Notes: generated by a model not told the origin, from the letters alone. A stretch of DNA of 64,000 nt from Chloroflexi bacterium 44-23 (GCA_001899005.1 MKUW01000015.1:372001-436000); one strand, 5' to 3'; shown: positions 9,510-18,361, counted from the first letter of the stretch. Numbers and translations: made by a program.

Positions 9510-9765
9510 ATTTCATAAGCACTGACACAAGGAGGATTTCAACAACACGCACTAATAAAACCAGTACAATCGGACTAAAATCAAACCCCCCCAGGGGTGG
9601 AACAACTTTACGGATTGGATTTAGAAGTGGGTTGATGAGACCATCAAGTGTTCGCCGTATGGGATGGTATGGGGAAACAAAATAACTCATAACAATAGCT
9701 ATAATGATTAACCATGTATAAACACTGGCTGTTATTTGAATAATTTGAATAATTAAACCGAGCAT
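9499..9765 (-). CDS. yggT: YggT family membrane protein
   Basis: 88 residues, two hydrophobic helices with the family signature between them: SYFVSPYHPIRRTLDGLINPLLNPIRKVVPPLGGFDFSP is present across residues about 26-64, and the second helix contains IVLVLLVRVVEILL. YggT proteins are small inner-membrane proteins found next to yggS in most bacteria and linked to cell-shape/division clusters and osmotic tolerance. It lies 25 bases after yggS and overlaps the DUF167 gene, consistent with co-translation. Confidence 0.9.
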   Translation of the reverse strand: MLGLIIQIIQITASVYTWLIIIAIVMSYFVSPYHPIRRTLDGLINPLLNPIRKVVPPLGGFDFSPIVLVLLVRVVEILLVSVLMKFGS

Positions 9766-9790
9766 TACTTGATTTCCTCACTTGATTAAT

Positions 9791-10534
9791 TTATTTACGA
9801 CTTCCCATAATTTCAGTCCCTATTCGCAAATAGGTGGCGCCTTCAAAAATAGCGTCCTGGTAATCCTGGCTGGTCCCCATTGAAAGCTCAGGTAGAGACA
9901 AAGACCAGAATTGTGAAACCAAATAATCTCGCAATAGCCGCAAACGTTCAAAGTATACTCTGTTTTTGCCGACTTCTTGTGTGAATGGTGGCATTGTCAT
10001 AAGACCGATTATGTGAATGCCTGGCAAGGATCTCATGGTATTCACACCATCTAATAAGTCTCCCCACCTTGTCTGGTCCCATGCTTGAAAGCCATATTTA
10101 TCCTCTTCGCCAGACACGTTATATTGTAGTAGAACTGGAATTGGTTGCAGTTGTTCTACCTGAATTCTATTACTTAATTTAAACGCTAGTTTGAGACTAT
10201 CGAGTGCATGAAAATAATCAAAACCTTGAATCAATAATGGAATTTTTCTGCTTTGTAAATGACCGATCATGTGCCAGGAAACGCCTTGCAAGAGGCCGGT
10301 TTCTATCTCTTTCATCTTACCAACAGTTTCCTCCGGATAATTCTCACCAATATGCTTTGCACCGGCCTTAATAACCGCCGAAATTTTTTCTGGTGGCTGC
10401 CCTTTGGTCACGACAATTAATTTGACATCTTCACAAGTACGGGAAATCTTATTGCACGATTCTTCTATTTTGGCTTGGGTAATTTGAAACCGCGAATTAA
10501 TTGGTTCAAGCTCTAATTCAGAAGGTGTTTGCAT
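9791..10534 (-). CDS. yggS: YggS/PLPBP family pyridoxal-phosphate homeostasis protein
   Basis: 247 residues, the usual family length. Single-domain fold-type III PLP protein: the Schiff-base lysine is K44 in LIVVTKGQP. HIGENYPEE follows, then WHMIGHLQSRK (canonical WHxIGxLQxxK) and near the C-terminus LSMGTSQDYQDAIFEGAT with LRIGTEIMGSR (canonical LSMGMSxDxxxAI ... RIGxxIFGxR). The protein buffers PLP and affects amino-acid metabolism but has no known catalytic turnover. Its ATG overlaps the pgeF stop by one base (TAATG arrangement). The pgeF-yggS-yggT order is common in bacterial division-linked operons. Confidence 0.93.
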   Translation of the reverse strand: MQTPSELELEPINSRFQITQAKIEESCNKISRTCEDVKLIVVTKGQPPEKISAVIKAGAKHIGENYPEETVGKMKEIETGLLQGVSWHMIGHLQSRKIPLLIQGFDYFHALDSLKLAFKLSNRIQVEQLQPIPVLLQYNVSGEEDKYGFQAWDQTRWGDLLDGVNTMRSLPGIHIIGLMTMPPFTQEVGKNRVYFERLRLLRDYLVSQFWSLSLPELSMGTSQDYQDAIFEGATYLRIGTEIMGSRK

Positions 10535-11316
10535 TATTTAAGACCAATCAGAACGCCAAACCTGCCAGATTGCTTGCCTTCTGCCCGGTAGGAAAACCAA
10601 TCTTCGATATGACATGCTGTACATATACCTGCCATTTCAATCTGACGAACTCCACTCTGCTCTAACAATAACCGATTTGTAAGCCAAAGGTCAAGAAATA
10701 TATTGCCTCGGTTTTCAATCAGCACTTCACTCTCAAATTCTGGTAAATTTTTATTGACTTGCATGGTGACTTGTTTGCCAACAATGTAATGATCTTTTCC
10801 AATCGAAGGGCCGATCCCTGCAATGATGTTTTCAGGTGCACTCCCAAATTCGCTCATCATCATTTCAACTGATTTTTGCACCACCCGTTTTACTGTTCCC
10901 TGCCAACCAGCATGAACAAGTCCAATGGCTTTTATGACAGGATCATACAACAAGATCGGTACACAGTCGGCAAAACGCATTAACAAAGTCACATTTTTTT
11001 TATTGGTAATAATTGCATCTGCCTGCTGATGTTTTTCATCTAATTGCCGTGGGTTTTCAGCTTTCACAACTCTATTTCCATGTATTTGCCAAACATCAAA
11101 AACAGATTCAACGGTTCGACCCAGAAAATCAAATATCCTTTTGCGATTCTCTACGACATTTTCTCGTGAATCTCCAACAGTTCCACCTAAATTTAAACTG
11201 AAATAGGGTTGCGGGCTAACTCCACCATGTCTGCTGAAAACACCATGAACAAGATCTGAATCGGGAAATGAAGAAAATTGAAAATTCTTAATATCTTTTG
11301 AGATTCTGATAATCAT
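10534..11316 (-). CDS. pgeF: peptidoglycan editing factor / multicopper-like YlmD-YfiH family
   Basis: 260 residues. It carries all family blocks: VHGVFSRHGGVSPQPYFSLNLG, WQIHGNRV, the metal-binding MRFADCVPILLYDP and IGLVHAGWQGTVKRVV, and the C-terminal CTACH plus FSYRAEGKQSGRFGVLIGL. Histidine and cysteine ligands of the laccase-domain zinc/copper site are present (H in IHGN, C in ADC, H in HAGW). Members remove misincorporated residues from peptidoglycan precursors or act as purine nucleoside phosphorylases. Starts at ATG 11316, overlapping the preceding gene by 4 bases (ATGA). Confidence 0.92.
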   Translation of the reverse strand: MIIRISKDIKNFQFSSFPDSDLVHGVFSRHGGVSPQPYFSLNLGGTVGDSRENVVENRKRIFDFLGRTVESVFDVWQIHGNRVVKAENPRQLDEKHQQADAIITNKKNVTLLMRFADCVPILLYDPVIKAIGLVHAGWQGTVKRVVQKSVEMMMSEFGSAPENIIAGIGPSIGKDHYIVGKQVTMQVNKNLPEFESEVLIENRGNIFLDLWLTNRLLLEQSGVRQIEMAGICTACHIEDWFSYRAEGKQSGRFGVLIGLK

Positions 11317-12317
11317 TTTGATACGAGATTAGAACTCTTTGATTGTTGGTATTCAATTTTTTCAAGCAACATAACTTTCGTTTCATGCATACTTTCTTCT
11401 ATCAATGGAAAAAGATACCAAGCTGTTGTTAGTCCAAACAATGTGCCAGTAATTGTGCGCAAAAGGGGCGTACTTTCCCTTATTGGAATCCAGGCCGGAA
11501 GATTTAACCCCAGGCTGGCAAGCTGAGATGTGCCATCCAAACCAATTGGAATCAGACCAATGATCAACCAGATATACCAGGGCAGCGATTTTAGCCTGCG
11601 CCCACTGATAATAAAAACAAGCGTGAATAACAACATACTGGCATAAATTGCAGTATCGCGTTCGCATAAGGCAACTTTATAACCAACTTGATCGTTGCCA
11701 ATAAAATTGCGAGCTTGACGTGTATCGATTTCACTTTGGCCAGTGATATCCTCGTAACTGAGCACTCCATCGATCCCAGCAATTGCACGAGGGTAAAATG
11801 GTTGTTCTCCAAACAAAAACCAGGATCGAAATGCCAATTGATGGCATAGTGGTTTGTAGATTGTATAAATTACTTTTGCAGGCAGCATCGCCCCATTGCG
11901 GGCAAAGACTGGTGCCAGAAAAGGTAAACCGACATATAAAGCCAGGAAAAATGTTATTAACCAAATATAATATTTACTAAGCCAGAGTGAGATTTTATCA
12001 ATTTTAGTGAAATTTCTTCCCTGTTCAATTCTTCTTTTAAAATGCTTATCATCCAATTCCAAAAGCTGCTTTTCACGATCAATGGCTGCCATAATGGTCA
12101 TTCTTAGTTTCTTCTCATCAATCAACCCCTGCAAGGTATAAGGGCCAATTTTTACCACAGGTATTTCACGACCGTGTTTTTGCAATAATTCTTTCTTCCC
12201 CTCAATATCAATAGTAACCAGATCAAAAGAAATTTCCGTTTTTAATTGCGATAATGTTTCAATTATTTGTTGACACGGTTCACAATCAGTCCGAGAGTAT
12301 ACAATAACACTAATCAA
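11313..12317 (-). CDS. glutaredoxin-like domain fused to DUF2085 membrane domain
   Basis: 334 residues. Residues 1-85 are a thioredoxin-fold glutaredoxin-like domain with the redox pair in DCEPCQQII (C12/C15 region) and the cis-proline loop IPVVKIG. After a basic linker, about five transmembrane helices follow, with DUF2085 signatures: LCHQLAFRSWFLFGEQPFYPR, then CERDTAIYASMLLF and PIGLDGTSQLASLGLNLP with a late WIPIRESTPLLRTITG. The fusion couples a thiol-disulfide domain to a membrane domain of unknown function. It sits right after ccdA, so a role in passing reductant from CcdA to envelope or membrane targets is a reasonable inference. It could also be an independent redox sensor. Confidence 0.85.
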   Translation of the reverse strand: MISVIVYSRTDCEPCQQIIETLSQLKTEISFDLVTIDIEGKKELLQKHGREIPVVKIGPYTLQGLIDEKKLRMTIMAAIDREKQLLELDDKHFKRRIEQGRNFTKIDKISLWLSKYYIWLITFFLALYVGLPFLAPVFARNGAMLPAKVIYTIYKPLCHQLAFRSWFLFGEQPFYPRAIAGIDGVLSYEDITGQSEIDTRQARNFIGNDQVGYKVALCERDTAIYASMLLFTLVFIISGRRLKSLPWYIWLIIGLIPIGLDGTSQLASLGLNLPAWIPIRESTPLLRTITGTLFGLTTAWYLFPLIEESMHETKVMLLEKIEYQQSKSSNLVSK

Positions 12318-12338
12318 GATTCCTCACAAAATTCAAAA

Positions 12339-13058
12339 TTACAAACCCAAATCCACAAAGAAACCAAAGCGGTTTAATTGTTCCAGTACTCCAAAGAAAA
12401 GCATGCCGCCCACAATTATCAATATGATACCCATTGCGATTTCAACATAATGCATTGCCTTCCCATACCGCTGCAAAATTTTCGTAACCCATCCAATACC
12501 CAATGCTGCAATTAAAAAAGGAATCGCCAGACCTGCAGAATAAGAGGATAGCAATTTCACCCCTGTGGCAATTGAACCCTCATTAATTGCCAATGTTAAG
12601 ATGGCACTTAAGACAGGACCTACACAAGGTGACCAACCCGCAGAAAAGAAGATCCCCATCAAAAAAGAAGACAGGTAGTTTCTTCCCTTTTTCATGGATG
12701 ACTGAGCTCTAACATCATATTCCAGAAATGGGATTCGAATTATTCCGGTCAAATGAAGCCCGAATAATATTACAACTATTCCTCCGACTTTGGCCAAGAT
12801 ATCGCGGAGTGAATAAAGTAGCCCACCAATTGCAGACGCGGTTACTCCCAGGGATATAAATACCAGGCTAAACCCTAAAACAAATGCTATTCCATGCGAT
12901 AAAGTCTCTAATTTTTTGGTGTTATTTTGATTTGCTTTAAGTGCAGCAATTGATTGACCGCTCAAATAGCTGATATAAGCAGGTACCAGAGAAAAAACAC
13001 AGGGTGATAAAAATGACGCTAATCCGGCTAAAAACGCAAGACCAATAGATACTGACAT
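12339..13058 (-). CDS. ccdA: CcdA/DsbD-type membrane thiol reductant transporter
   Basis: 239 residues with six predicted transmembrane helices. The two essential cysteines of the family are present in symmetric motifs, FLSPCVFSLVPAY in the first helix and FSAGWSPCVGPV in the fourth, together with PAYISYLSG. CcdA moves electrons from cytoplasmic thioredoxin across the membrane for cytochrome c maturation or envelope disulfide reduction. No cytochrome assembly genes are in the window. The glutaredoxin-DUF2085 fusion follows 21 bases later and the L,D-transpeptidase gene ends 7 bases before it, so the three are one transcription unit. Confidence 0.93.
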   Translation of the reverse strand: MSVSIGLAFLAGLASFLSPCVFSLVPAYISYLSGQSIAALKANQNNTKKLETLSHGIAFVLGFSLVFISLGVTASAIGGLLYSLRDILAKVGGIVVILFGLHLTGIIRIPFLEYDVRAQSSMKKGRNYLSSFLMGIFFSAGWSPCVGPVLSAILTLAINEGSIATGVKLLSSYSAGLAIPFLIAALGIGWVTKILQRYGKAMHYVEIAMGIILIIVGGMLFFGVLEQLNRFGFFVDLGL

Positions 13059-13065
13059 TTAATTA

Positions 13066-14163
13066 TTACAATTCCTTTACATCTATAATTGTTCCGCCTG
13101 GCATAGAAATGGAGATATCACCCGGGTCCATTGAGACATGCGGGTCAGTCCAACGGAAAACCCATTTTGCATCGTCTGGCGCAGCGTTGATACAACCATG
13201 CGAACGAGGCGTACCATAATCGTTGTGCCAAAAAGTGGAGTGAATCGCCACACCTGCGCCAGTAAAAAGACAAGTCCACCCGATTCCAGCTAAATCATAA
13301 CCACCGCCAGTGGAACCGCCACTCATATGAACTGAGATTAATTTTCTCCAAATGGGGTGCGGTCCTACTGGAGTGCCCCACTCTTCGACAAATTCACCGG
13401 CAGAATTCCACTTTGCCCCTGATGAAATTTGACAGAAATAAACTTCACGATCATCTTCATAAGCTGTCAATAATTGTCTTTTTGGGGTGACGTCAATTAG
13501 GAGCTTTTTGTTCTCTACATCCGGTGAAATAGGTGCCAATTCATTCTCACTTAATGGTCGCATAGCGGCAGCATCAGCCCAAAATATATCACCATATCCA
13601 AAGCGTTCATTGAGCCGGTAGCGAACTCTGCCATCCTGACCAACGCGCATATCATCAGCCCAAATTATTTGAGAATAGTACAGTCGTGGATAAAGAGTCT
13701 CTTTTAGTGATGGTGATCGCGGTGGGGGATTTTCCTGGTACAGGTCAACAAAAGGTGTGGTCACTTCTACCCACATTCCGTGACCAAGTGAGGACATCGG
13801 CAATTCAGAAACGGGCGAATTGATTGTATTTCCTACTGGTTGAAGGGAAGGGGCATAAATATACCCATCCGGAGTTTCTACCCACCGAGCACTGATCCGC
13901 CCGCCTGGTATTTCTCCGACAACTTCACGCAGCCAGACTACGATGGCATCTTCATAAAGAACACCCGTTGATTCTGCATTGACTGAAGGGTGTTTTCGTA
14001 TGTCAACTTTCCCCACACAAACTCGACCCAACCTTTCCGCATCCGGGAAATCGATTGATTGAGCTGCCACAGATAAAAATGGGTGGAGCAAATAAGCTCC
14101 GCCAGCAAACAAAACCCCTTTAAGTAAATCTCTCCGGGAAAATTTCTTTGAAAACCAATACAT
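13066..14163 (-). CDS. Tat-exported L,D-transpeptidase (YkuD domain) with SH3-like region
   Basis: 365 residues. The N-terminus has a twin-arginine signal, FSRRDLLKG, followed by a hydrophobic stretch to about residue 34. Residues about 45-115 are SH3-like (RVCVGKVDIRKHPS, VVWLREV, GGRISARWVET). The YkuD catalytic block lies near the C-terminus: HSTFWHNDYGTPRSHGCIN with the nucleophile C324. Such enzymes form 3-3 peptidoglycan cross-links or attach proteins to the wall. A Tat signal on this class is unusual compared with the Sec signals of most relatives, and implies folding before export. It follows hutH by 18 bases and precedes ccdA by 7. Confidence 0.9.
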   Translation of the reverse strand: MYWFSKKFSRRDLLKGVLFAGGAYLLHPFLSVAAQSIDFPDAERLGRVCVGKVDIRKHPSVNAESTGVLYEDAIVVWLREVVGEIPGGRISARWVETPDGYIYAPSLQPVGNTINSPVSELPMSSLGHGMWVEVTTPFVDLYQENPPPRSPSLKETLYPRLYYSQIIWADDMRVGQDGRVRYRLNERFGYGDIFWADAAAMRPLSENELAPISPDVENKKLLIDVTPKRQLLTAYEDDREVYFCQISSGAKWNSAGEFVEEWGTPVGPHPIWRKLISVHMSGGSTGGGYDLAGIGWTCLFTGAGVAIHSTFWHNDYGTPRSHGCINAAPDDAKWVFRWTDPHVSMDPGDISISMPGGTIIDVKEL

Positions 14164-14181
14164 GTCAGTAAGATAATCTCA

Positions 14182-15744
14182 TTATGAAATGTTGTCAACT
14201 CTTAATTGTGGAAAAATGCTTTGAAATTCACTTGAAAGGATTAATTCTTTGACGATTTCTATTTCTGGGCCCCAAAGCGCATCTCCCGCTTGGTAGGGAA
14301 TCCTTTCGCGAATTATTTCATAAGCGAGTGCGGTTCCTGACCCGAGATTTGCAAAAGGCAATTTCTTTTTGCGCAAATCAATGGCCCGCGCTGCTGTATA
14401 CATTTCAATCGCGATCACATGAAATGCATTTTGAATAATCTGATAAGCATGCCGGGCTGCTGTCATTGAATTGGCATTATGATCTTCCTGATCTCCGCTT
14501 GTTGGGAGGGAATGAACACTATCCGGATTAGCCAGCGAAGAATTTTCAAGAACCAGGCTAGCTGCAGTGTACTGCGGCATCATCAATCCTGAATTCAGAC
14601 CCGCTGCTTTTTCACTATCCACCAGCATTGGTGGCAAGCCTGCATTTAAATTTGCATCTGTCATGCGATTGATACGTCTTTCGGAAATGGCAGCCACCTC
14701 TGCGACGGCAATGCTCAAAAAATCAATGCTCATTCCAACTGATTCACCATGAAAGTTACCGCCTGAAATCGCCCGGTCAGGTTCAAACAATAATGGATTG
14801 TCAGTGGCGGCATTTATTTCACGCTCGATAATCAGATTGACGAACTCAAGCGTGTCTCTGGCAATACCCTGTACCTGAGGTGCACATCGCAATGAATAGG
14901 CATCTTGTACCCGTCCAGCCGCATCGATAAATTGTGAATTTTTTATCAGATTTCGAATATTCTCGGCAACTAACATTTGCCCAATCTGACCTCGGGCAGC
15001 ATGGATGCGATGATCAAATGCATCGCTGCAACCCAGCATTGCTTCAAGACTCATTGCCAGAGAAATTTCTGCTAAACTAAACAGCAGCCTGGCGTCATTA
15101 ATGCATAAAGCTGCGATAGCTGCAGAAAATGTAGCACCATTGTTAATCGCCAAACCTTCTTTTGGCCCAAGAATTATCCGTTTTATGCCTGCAGATGACA
15201 TAGCTTCTTTGCCACTTAATATGTGTCCACCATATTGCGCTTTTCCAGAATCAGAGTCAAGATCTTTTTGATCCGTAGTAAACACAAGCGCCAGATGAGA
15301 AAGTGGCCCAAGATCCCCCGATGAGCCCAATGATCCTTGCGAAGGAATGACTGGGACCAGGTCTTTATTTAACATTTCCAGCAAAGTCACTACGACATCA
15401 CGACGCACACCAGAAAAACCTTTCGTCAAAGTATTTGCGCGTACTAACATGGCAGCCCGAACGATTTCTTTTTCCAAAGGTGCACCGGTTCCAACTGCAT
15501 GACTGAGAATTAAATTACGACTCAATTGCGCTGAATCTTTTGAATCGATTCTTGTATCAGCAAAAATGCCAAATCCGGTATTTATTCCATAGACAGGTGA
15601 GCCGGTTTGAATTATTCGCTCTTTGAGATTGTAAGAGCGTATCAAGTTATGTTCTCCATCTTCCGAAATAGAGACTTTCTCATGGTTCCTTGCAACCCTT
15701 GTTATTTCGTCTATTGAAAGATGATGCCCATCAATTTTTGCCAT
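14182..15744 (-). CDS. hutH: histidine ammonia-lyase family protein with Ser-Ser-Gly at the MIO site
   Basis: 520 residues, close to the usual 500-510. The histidine-type substrate motif LSRNLILSHAVGTG, the tyrosine region GINTGFG, the loop SLPTSGDQEDH and SGGNFHGE are all present. The prosthetic group MIO normally forms from Ala142-Ser143-Gly144. Here the aligned residues 141-143 are Ser-Ser-Gly in GSLGSSGDLGPLSH. The reaction would be deamination of histidine to urocanate. No hutU, hutI or hutG is in the window, and it is embedded between a phytol-kinase-like gene and an L,D-transpeptidase gene, so it may act alone or on another aromatic amino acid. Family assignment is sure, substrate less so. 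Confidence 0.85.
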   Translation of the reverse strand: MAKIDGHHLSIDEITRVARNHEKVSISEDGEHNLIRSYNLKERIIQTGSPVYGINTGFGIFADTRIDSKDSAQLSRNLILSHAVGTGAPLEKEIVRAAMLVRANTLTKGFSGVRRDVVVTLLEMLNKDLVPVIPSQGSLGSSGDLGPLSHLALVFTTDQKDLDSDSGKAQYGGHILSGKEAMSSAGIKRIILGPKEGLAINNGATFSAAIAALCINDARLLFSLAEISLAMSLEAMLGCSDAFDHRIHAARGQIGQMLVAENIRNLIKNSQFIDAAGRVQDAYSLRCAPQVQGIARDTLEFVNLIIEREINAATDNPLLFEPDRAISGGNFHGESVGMSIDFLSIAVAEVAAISERRINRMTDANLNAGLPPMLVDSEKAAGLNSGLMMPQYTAASLVLENSSLANPDSVHSLPTSGDQEDHNANSMTAARHAYQIIQNAFHVIAIEMYTAARAIDLRKKKLPFANLGSGTALAYEIIRERIPYQAGDALWGPEIEIVKELILSSEFQSIFPQLRVDNIS

Positions 15745-15758
15745 TTGATATCCTTTTT

Positions 15759-16460
15759 TTAAAACAAGAGCAATCCCAAAAGTATAGAAATTAGAGGTAC
15801 TGTCAAGTTATCCATGTCATAAAAGGGGATGGATTCGACAATCGTAGCAACAAAATTGATAATTATGAGGTTAAATAAAATCAATAATGAATTAATTCCA
15901 TACTGATAAACCTGATTGAAAATCAAACCAATGGCCAATGAGAAAAATAAACCTCCAAAAAACATCGCCACACTTCCGCCTACGGACTTGTCAGGTGCCC
16001 AAGGCAATTTCGGTGTTTTTATTCGGCGTCCGACTACATCCGCCAGTCCATCCCCTCCACATAATATCATCAGAGCCGTTATGCCCACTAAAGAATCACG
16101 CCAAAATAAAACAGTAGCTGCTACAAAAACAATTCCATAAATGAGTGGTCCTTTGAGAATCTCTCTGCGGTTACCCGTCCTCGATAGAGAATCAACCGAA
16201 GATTGATCTTTTATAATACCGACACCAATCAGAAAAAATTGGATTGTAATTAATAATGGAATTACAGCAGCAAGATAACGTGAGTAAACGGATTCCGGGA
16301 AGAGGAGCCAACCCAGGACAAAAATTGGCCCTGTTCCAATGTGTACCAATTTTCTACTTAGCTTGTTAGAGATTATATTTTTGCTTGCAAGGAAATTATT
16401 TAATCGCAGCCAGGCAACTGAAACAATCGTTGTTAGAATAAAAGCAACCCATATTGACAT
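15759..16460 (-). CDS. phytol/dolichol kinase-like integral membrane CTP-dependent kinase
   Basis: 233 residues, mostly hydrophobic, six to seven helices. Family motifs in order: SRKLVHIGTGP near residue 34, SLSRTGNRREILKGPLIYG about 94-112, then GGDGLADVVGRR and LPWAPDKSVGGSVAMFFGG about 135-170. These are the signature blocks of the VTE5/FOLK and SEC59 group, which phosphorylate isoprenoid alcohols (phytol, farnesol, dolichol) with CTP, and are distantly related to CDP-diglyceride synthase. The likely substrate is a prenol recycled for quinone or lipid-carrier synthesis, but this is not fixed by sequence. Gaps of 13 and 14 bases to smpB and hutH show operon membership. Confidence 0.82.
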   Translation of the reverse strand: MSIWVAFILTTIVSVAWLRLNNFLASKNIISNKLSRKLVHIGTGPIFVLGWLLFPESVYSRYLAAVIPLLITIQFFLIGVGIIKDQSSVDSLSRTGNRREILKGPLIYGIVFVAATVLFWRDSLVGITALMILCGGDGLADVVGRRIKTPKLPWAPDKSVGGSVAMFFGGLFFSLAIGLIFNQVYQYGINSLLILFNLIIINFVATIVESIPFYDMDNLTVPLISILLGLLLF

Positions 16461-16473
16461 ATAACCTCACCGT

Positions 16474-16929
16474 TTATTCGGTTCTTTTTGATGTTCGTTG
16501 AACTTCTCTTTCCTGGTCACGTTTTGCGATACTTTCCCGCTTGTCGTACAACTTTTTACCCTTTGCAGTTGCAATTTCTAACTTCGCCCTGCCATTCTTA
16601 AGATAAAGTGAAACCGGAATAATTGTCACCCCTTTTTGGCGAACCATATTCCACATTTTCAGAATCTCTTTTTTATGCAGGAGCAGCTTTTTCTTGCGTT
16701 TGGGATCATGATTGAATATACTGGCAGCATCATAGGGAGCAATGTGCGCATTTACGATCCAGGCTTGGTTATTTTCTATTTGAATAAAGGCTTCATTAAT
16801 ACTTACTTGCCCGGCGCGAATTGATTTTATTTCGCTTCCCCTCAATTCCAATCCCGCCTCATAACGATCAAGCAAGAAATACTCGAATGAAGCTTTGCGA
16901 TTGCGGGCAATAGTTTTTACGTTTTCCAT
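16474..16929 (-). CDS. smpB: SmpB, tmRNA-binding protein
   Basis: 151 residues. Contains the family landmarks RNRKASFEYFLLDRYEAGLELRG (canonical N(R/K)KA...Y.I.E.yEAGI.L.GtEvKSlR), EIKSIRAGQVSINEAF, HIAPYDAAS, DPKRKKKLLLHKKEI and the basic C-terminal tail ending KGKKLYDKRESIAKRD. SmpB binds tmRNA and delivers it to stalled ribosomes. The ssrA gene is not in the window. First gene of a ten-gene minus-strand run. The start ATG has TAAAAT seven bases upstream rather than a Shine-Dalgarno site, a weaker version of the leaderless pattern. Confidence 0.95.
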   Translation of the reverse strand: MENVKTIARNRKASFEYFLLDRYEAGLELRGSEIKSIRAGQVSINEAFIQIENNQAWIVNAHIAPYDAASIFNHDPKRKKKLLLHKKEILKMWNMVRQKGVTIIPVSLYLKNGRAKLEIATAKGKKLYDKRESIAKRDQEREVQRTSKRTE

Positions 16930-17087
16930 GTGCTTGATTTTAACACATCAATTCTTAAAATCGATGCAGGTACAATAAGCATTCTTACAAGAAAAATTTA
17001 TAAAAGCAACCAATAAATTTCAAAGAAATTAATCTACAATATCATCATTCAATTTTCTCTTATAAAAATTATAAGAAGGGCAAACGA

Positions 17088-17750
17088 ATGGAAAAACCAC
17101 CTTACAACATATATGATGAACCGTTTCTCTATAGAATTCATCCTCAAAAAACTGAAACTCCAAAAGAAATATTTGTATTAATCCATGGCTGGACAGGTAA
17201 TGAGAATTCCATGTCAGTTTTTATCGGGAGTATTCCAGATTCAGCTATTGCAATTTTGCCACGCGGAGTATTTCGAATCGATGAAGGTCAATATGGTTGG
17301 ATCAATGTTGCCGAGCGTGGCGAAAATGATTTTTCATCATATCAAAAAATTGCTGTTTCCCTACACAATTCAATAACTAAAATTATCTCTAACCTGACCA
17401 ATAACATGGAATATAAGGTGAATCTAATCGGGTTTAGCCAGGGTGGAGCTCTAAGTCTGGTCTATAGCTTGCTTTATCCTCATGAAGTGCCGAAAGCAGC
17501 AATTCTATCTGGATTTTTGCCTCGGCATTATCCAATAACGTCACAAACAACAGGAATGCAAAGCGAATATTATGTTGCGCACGGCACCAAAGACCCATTG
17601 GTTGAATATGAACGAGCTGAGGAGATCAGGGATTATTTAATTTCTCTGGGTGCGGAGGTCCATTTTTGCAAGGCAGATATCGGACACAGAGTCAGCCCAT
17701 CATGTGTAGCAGGTTTGAAATCATTTTTTGAAGAAGGCTATCGTACATAA
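17088..17750 (+). CDS. alpha/beta hydrolase, phospholipase/carboxylesterase type
   Basis: 220 residues, a compact esterase. The oxyanion-hole loop LIHGWTGNENSM is near residue 33. The nucleophile serine is in IGFSQGGALSL (about residue 118), the acid probably in HGTKDPLVEYE, and the histidine in IGHRVSPSC (about 203). This matches the small carboxylesterase/YpfH-like family acting on short acyl esters. AAGAAGGG lies about ten bases before the ATG. Its end overlaps the convergent SH3 gene by 13 bases. The natural ester is unknown. Confidence 0.85.
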   Translation: MEKPPYNIYDEPFLYRIHPQKTETPKEIFVLIHGWTGNENSMSVFIGSIPDSAIAILPRGVFRIDEGQYGWINVAERGENDFSSYQKIAVSLHNSITKIISNLTNNMEYKVNLIGFSQGGALSLVYSLLYPHEVPKAAILSGFLPRHYPITSQTTGMQSEYYVAHGTKDPLVEYERAEEIRDYLISLGAEVHFCKADIGHRVSPSCVAGLKSFFEEGYRT

Positions 17751-18361
17751 AAAATTGAAAAAAGAGCCAAGAGAATTCCAATGATTCCAAGGACGACAAT
17801 GACTAAACCCATTGGAACACCACCGGCGACTTGATTTGGTGCTTGGGATTCAAAAGTAGGAATAACAATAGGCGCTGCTTCGGTAAAGGTAGGCAGGCGG
17901 GTTGGTTGTTCTGTAACAACAAATTGCGCGGCAAGGGTAGGGTCAATCGTAGCAGTATAGAGTGGTGTCGGGCTGGCTGGCGGTTCTAACACTGGAAGAG
18001 GACCGGGATCGGTAAGATACAAAGAAAAGACCCATGCTTTGCCACCCGGCGCTCCCGGATATAAAATCTGTATCCATTCCCCTCCTGGTGAGATTCCGAC
18101 AGCTTCAACCATTTGGCCAACTAAAAGTACACCTACTTTTGAGTACAAGCGATTCGGTCCAGATCGCACATTAACAGAGGGCTCATTTTGGCTGGGTCGA
18201 ACCGTTACCATCGGTCCGGTAGCAGTTCCGGTGACTGTTGGAATGTTGATTGTCGGTATCTGCCATTCCGGTGAGGCATTTACCGTGGAGGCAACATTAT
18301 AAATAAGGATCACACTCATCAGTAAAAACGCAAGACATAAAAGTAAATACTTGTTTTTCAC
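17738..18361 (-). CDS. SH3-domain membrane protein
   Basis: 207 residues from a GTG start at 18361, chosen because AGGAG lies five bases upstream. An N-terminal hydrophobic signal/anchor (about 4-28) is followed by a bacterial SH3 domain (about 50-117; VNVRSGPNRLYSKVGVL, GGEWIQILYPG, GKAWVFSLYL), a Pro/Thr-rich linker with SPTPLYTATIDP, and a C-terminal transmembrane helix (about 182-205). SH3b domains bind cell-wall peptides, so this is probably a wall-facing or wall-sensing protein. Divergent from the zinc-ribbon gene at 18415, sharing a 53-base promoter region. Confidence 0.78.
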   Translation of the reverse strand: MKNKYLLLCLAFLLMSVILIYNVASTVNASPEWQIPTINIPTVTGTATGPMVTVRPSQNEPSVNVRSGPNRLYSKVGVLLVGQMVEAVGISPGGEWIQILYPGAPGGKAWVFSLYLTDPGPLPVLEPPASPTPLYTATIDPTLAAQFVVTEQPTRLPTFTEAAPIVIPTFESQAPNQVAGGVPMGLVIVVLGIIGILLALFSIFYVR

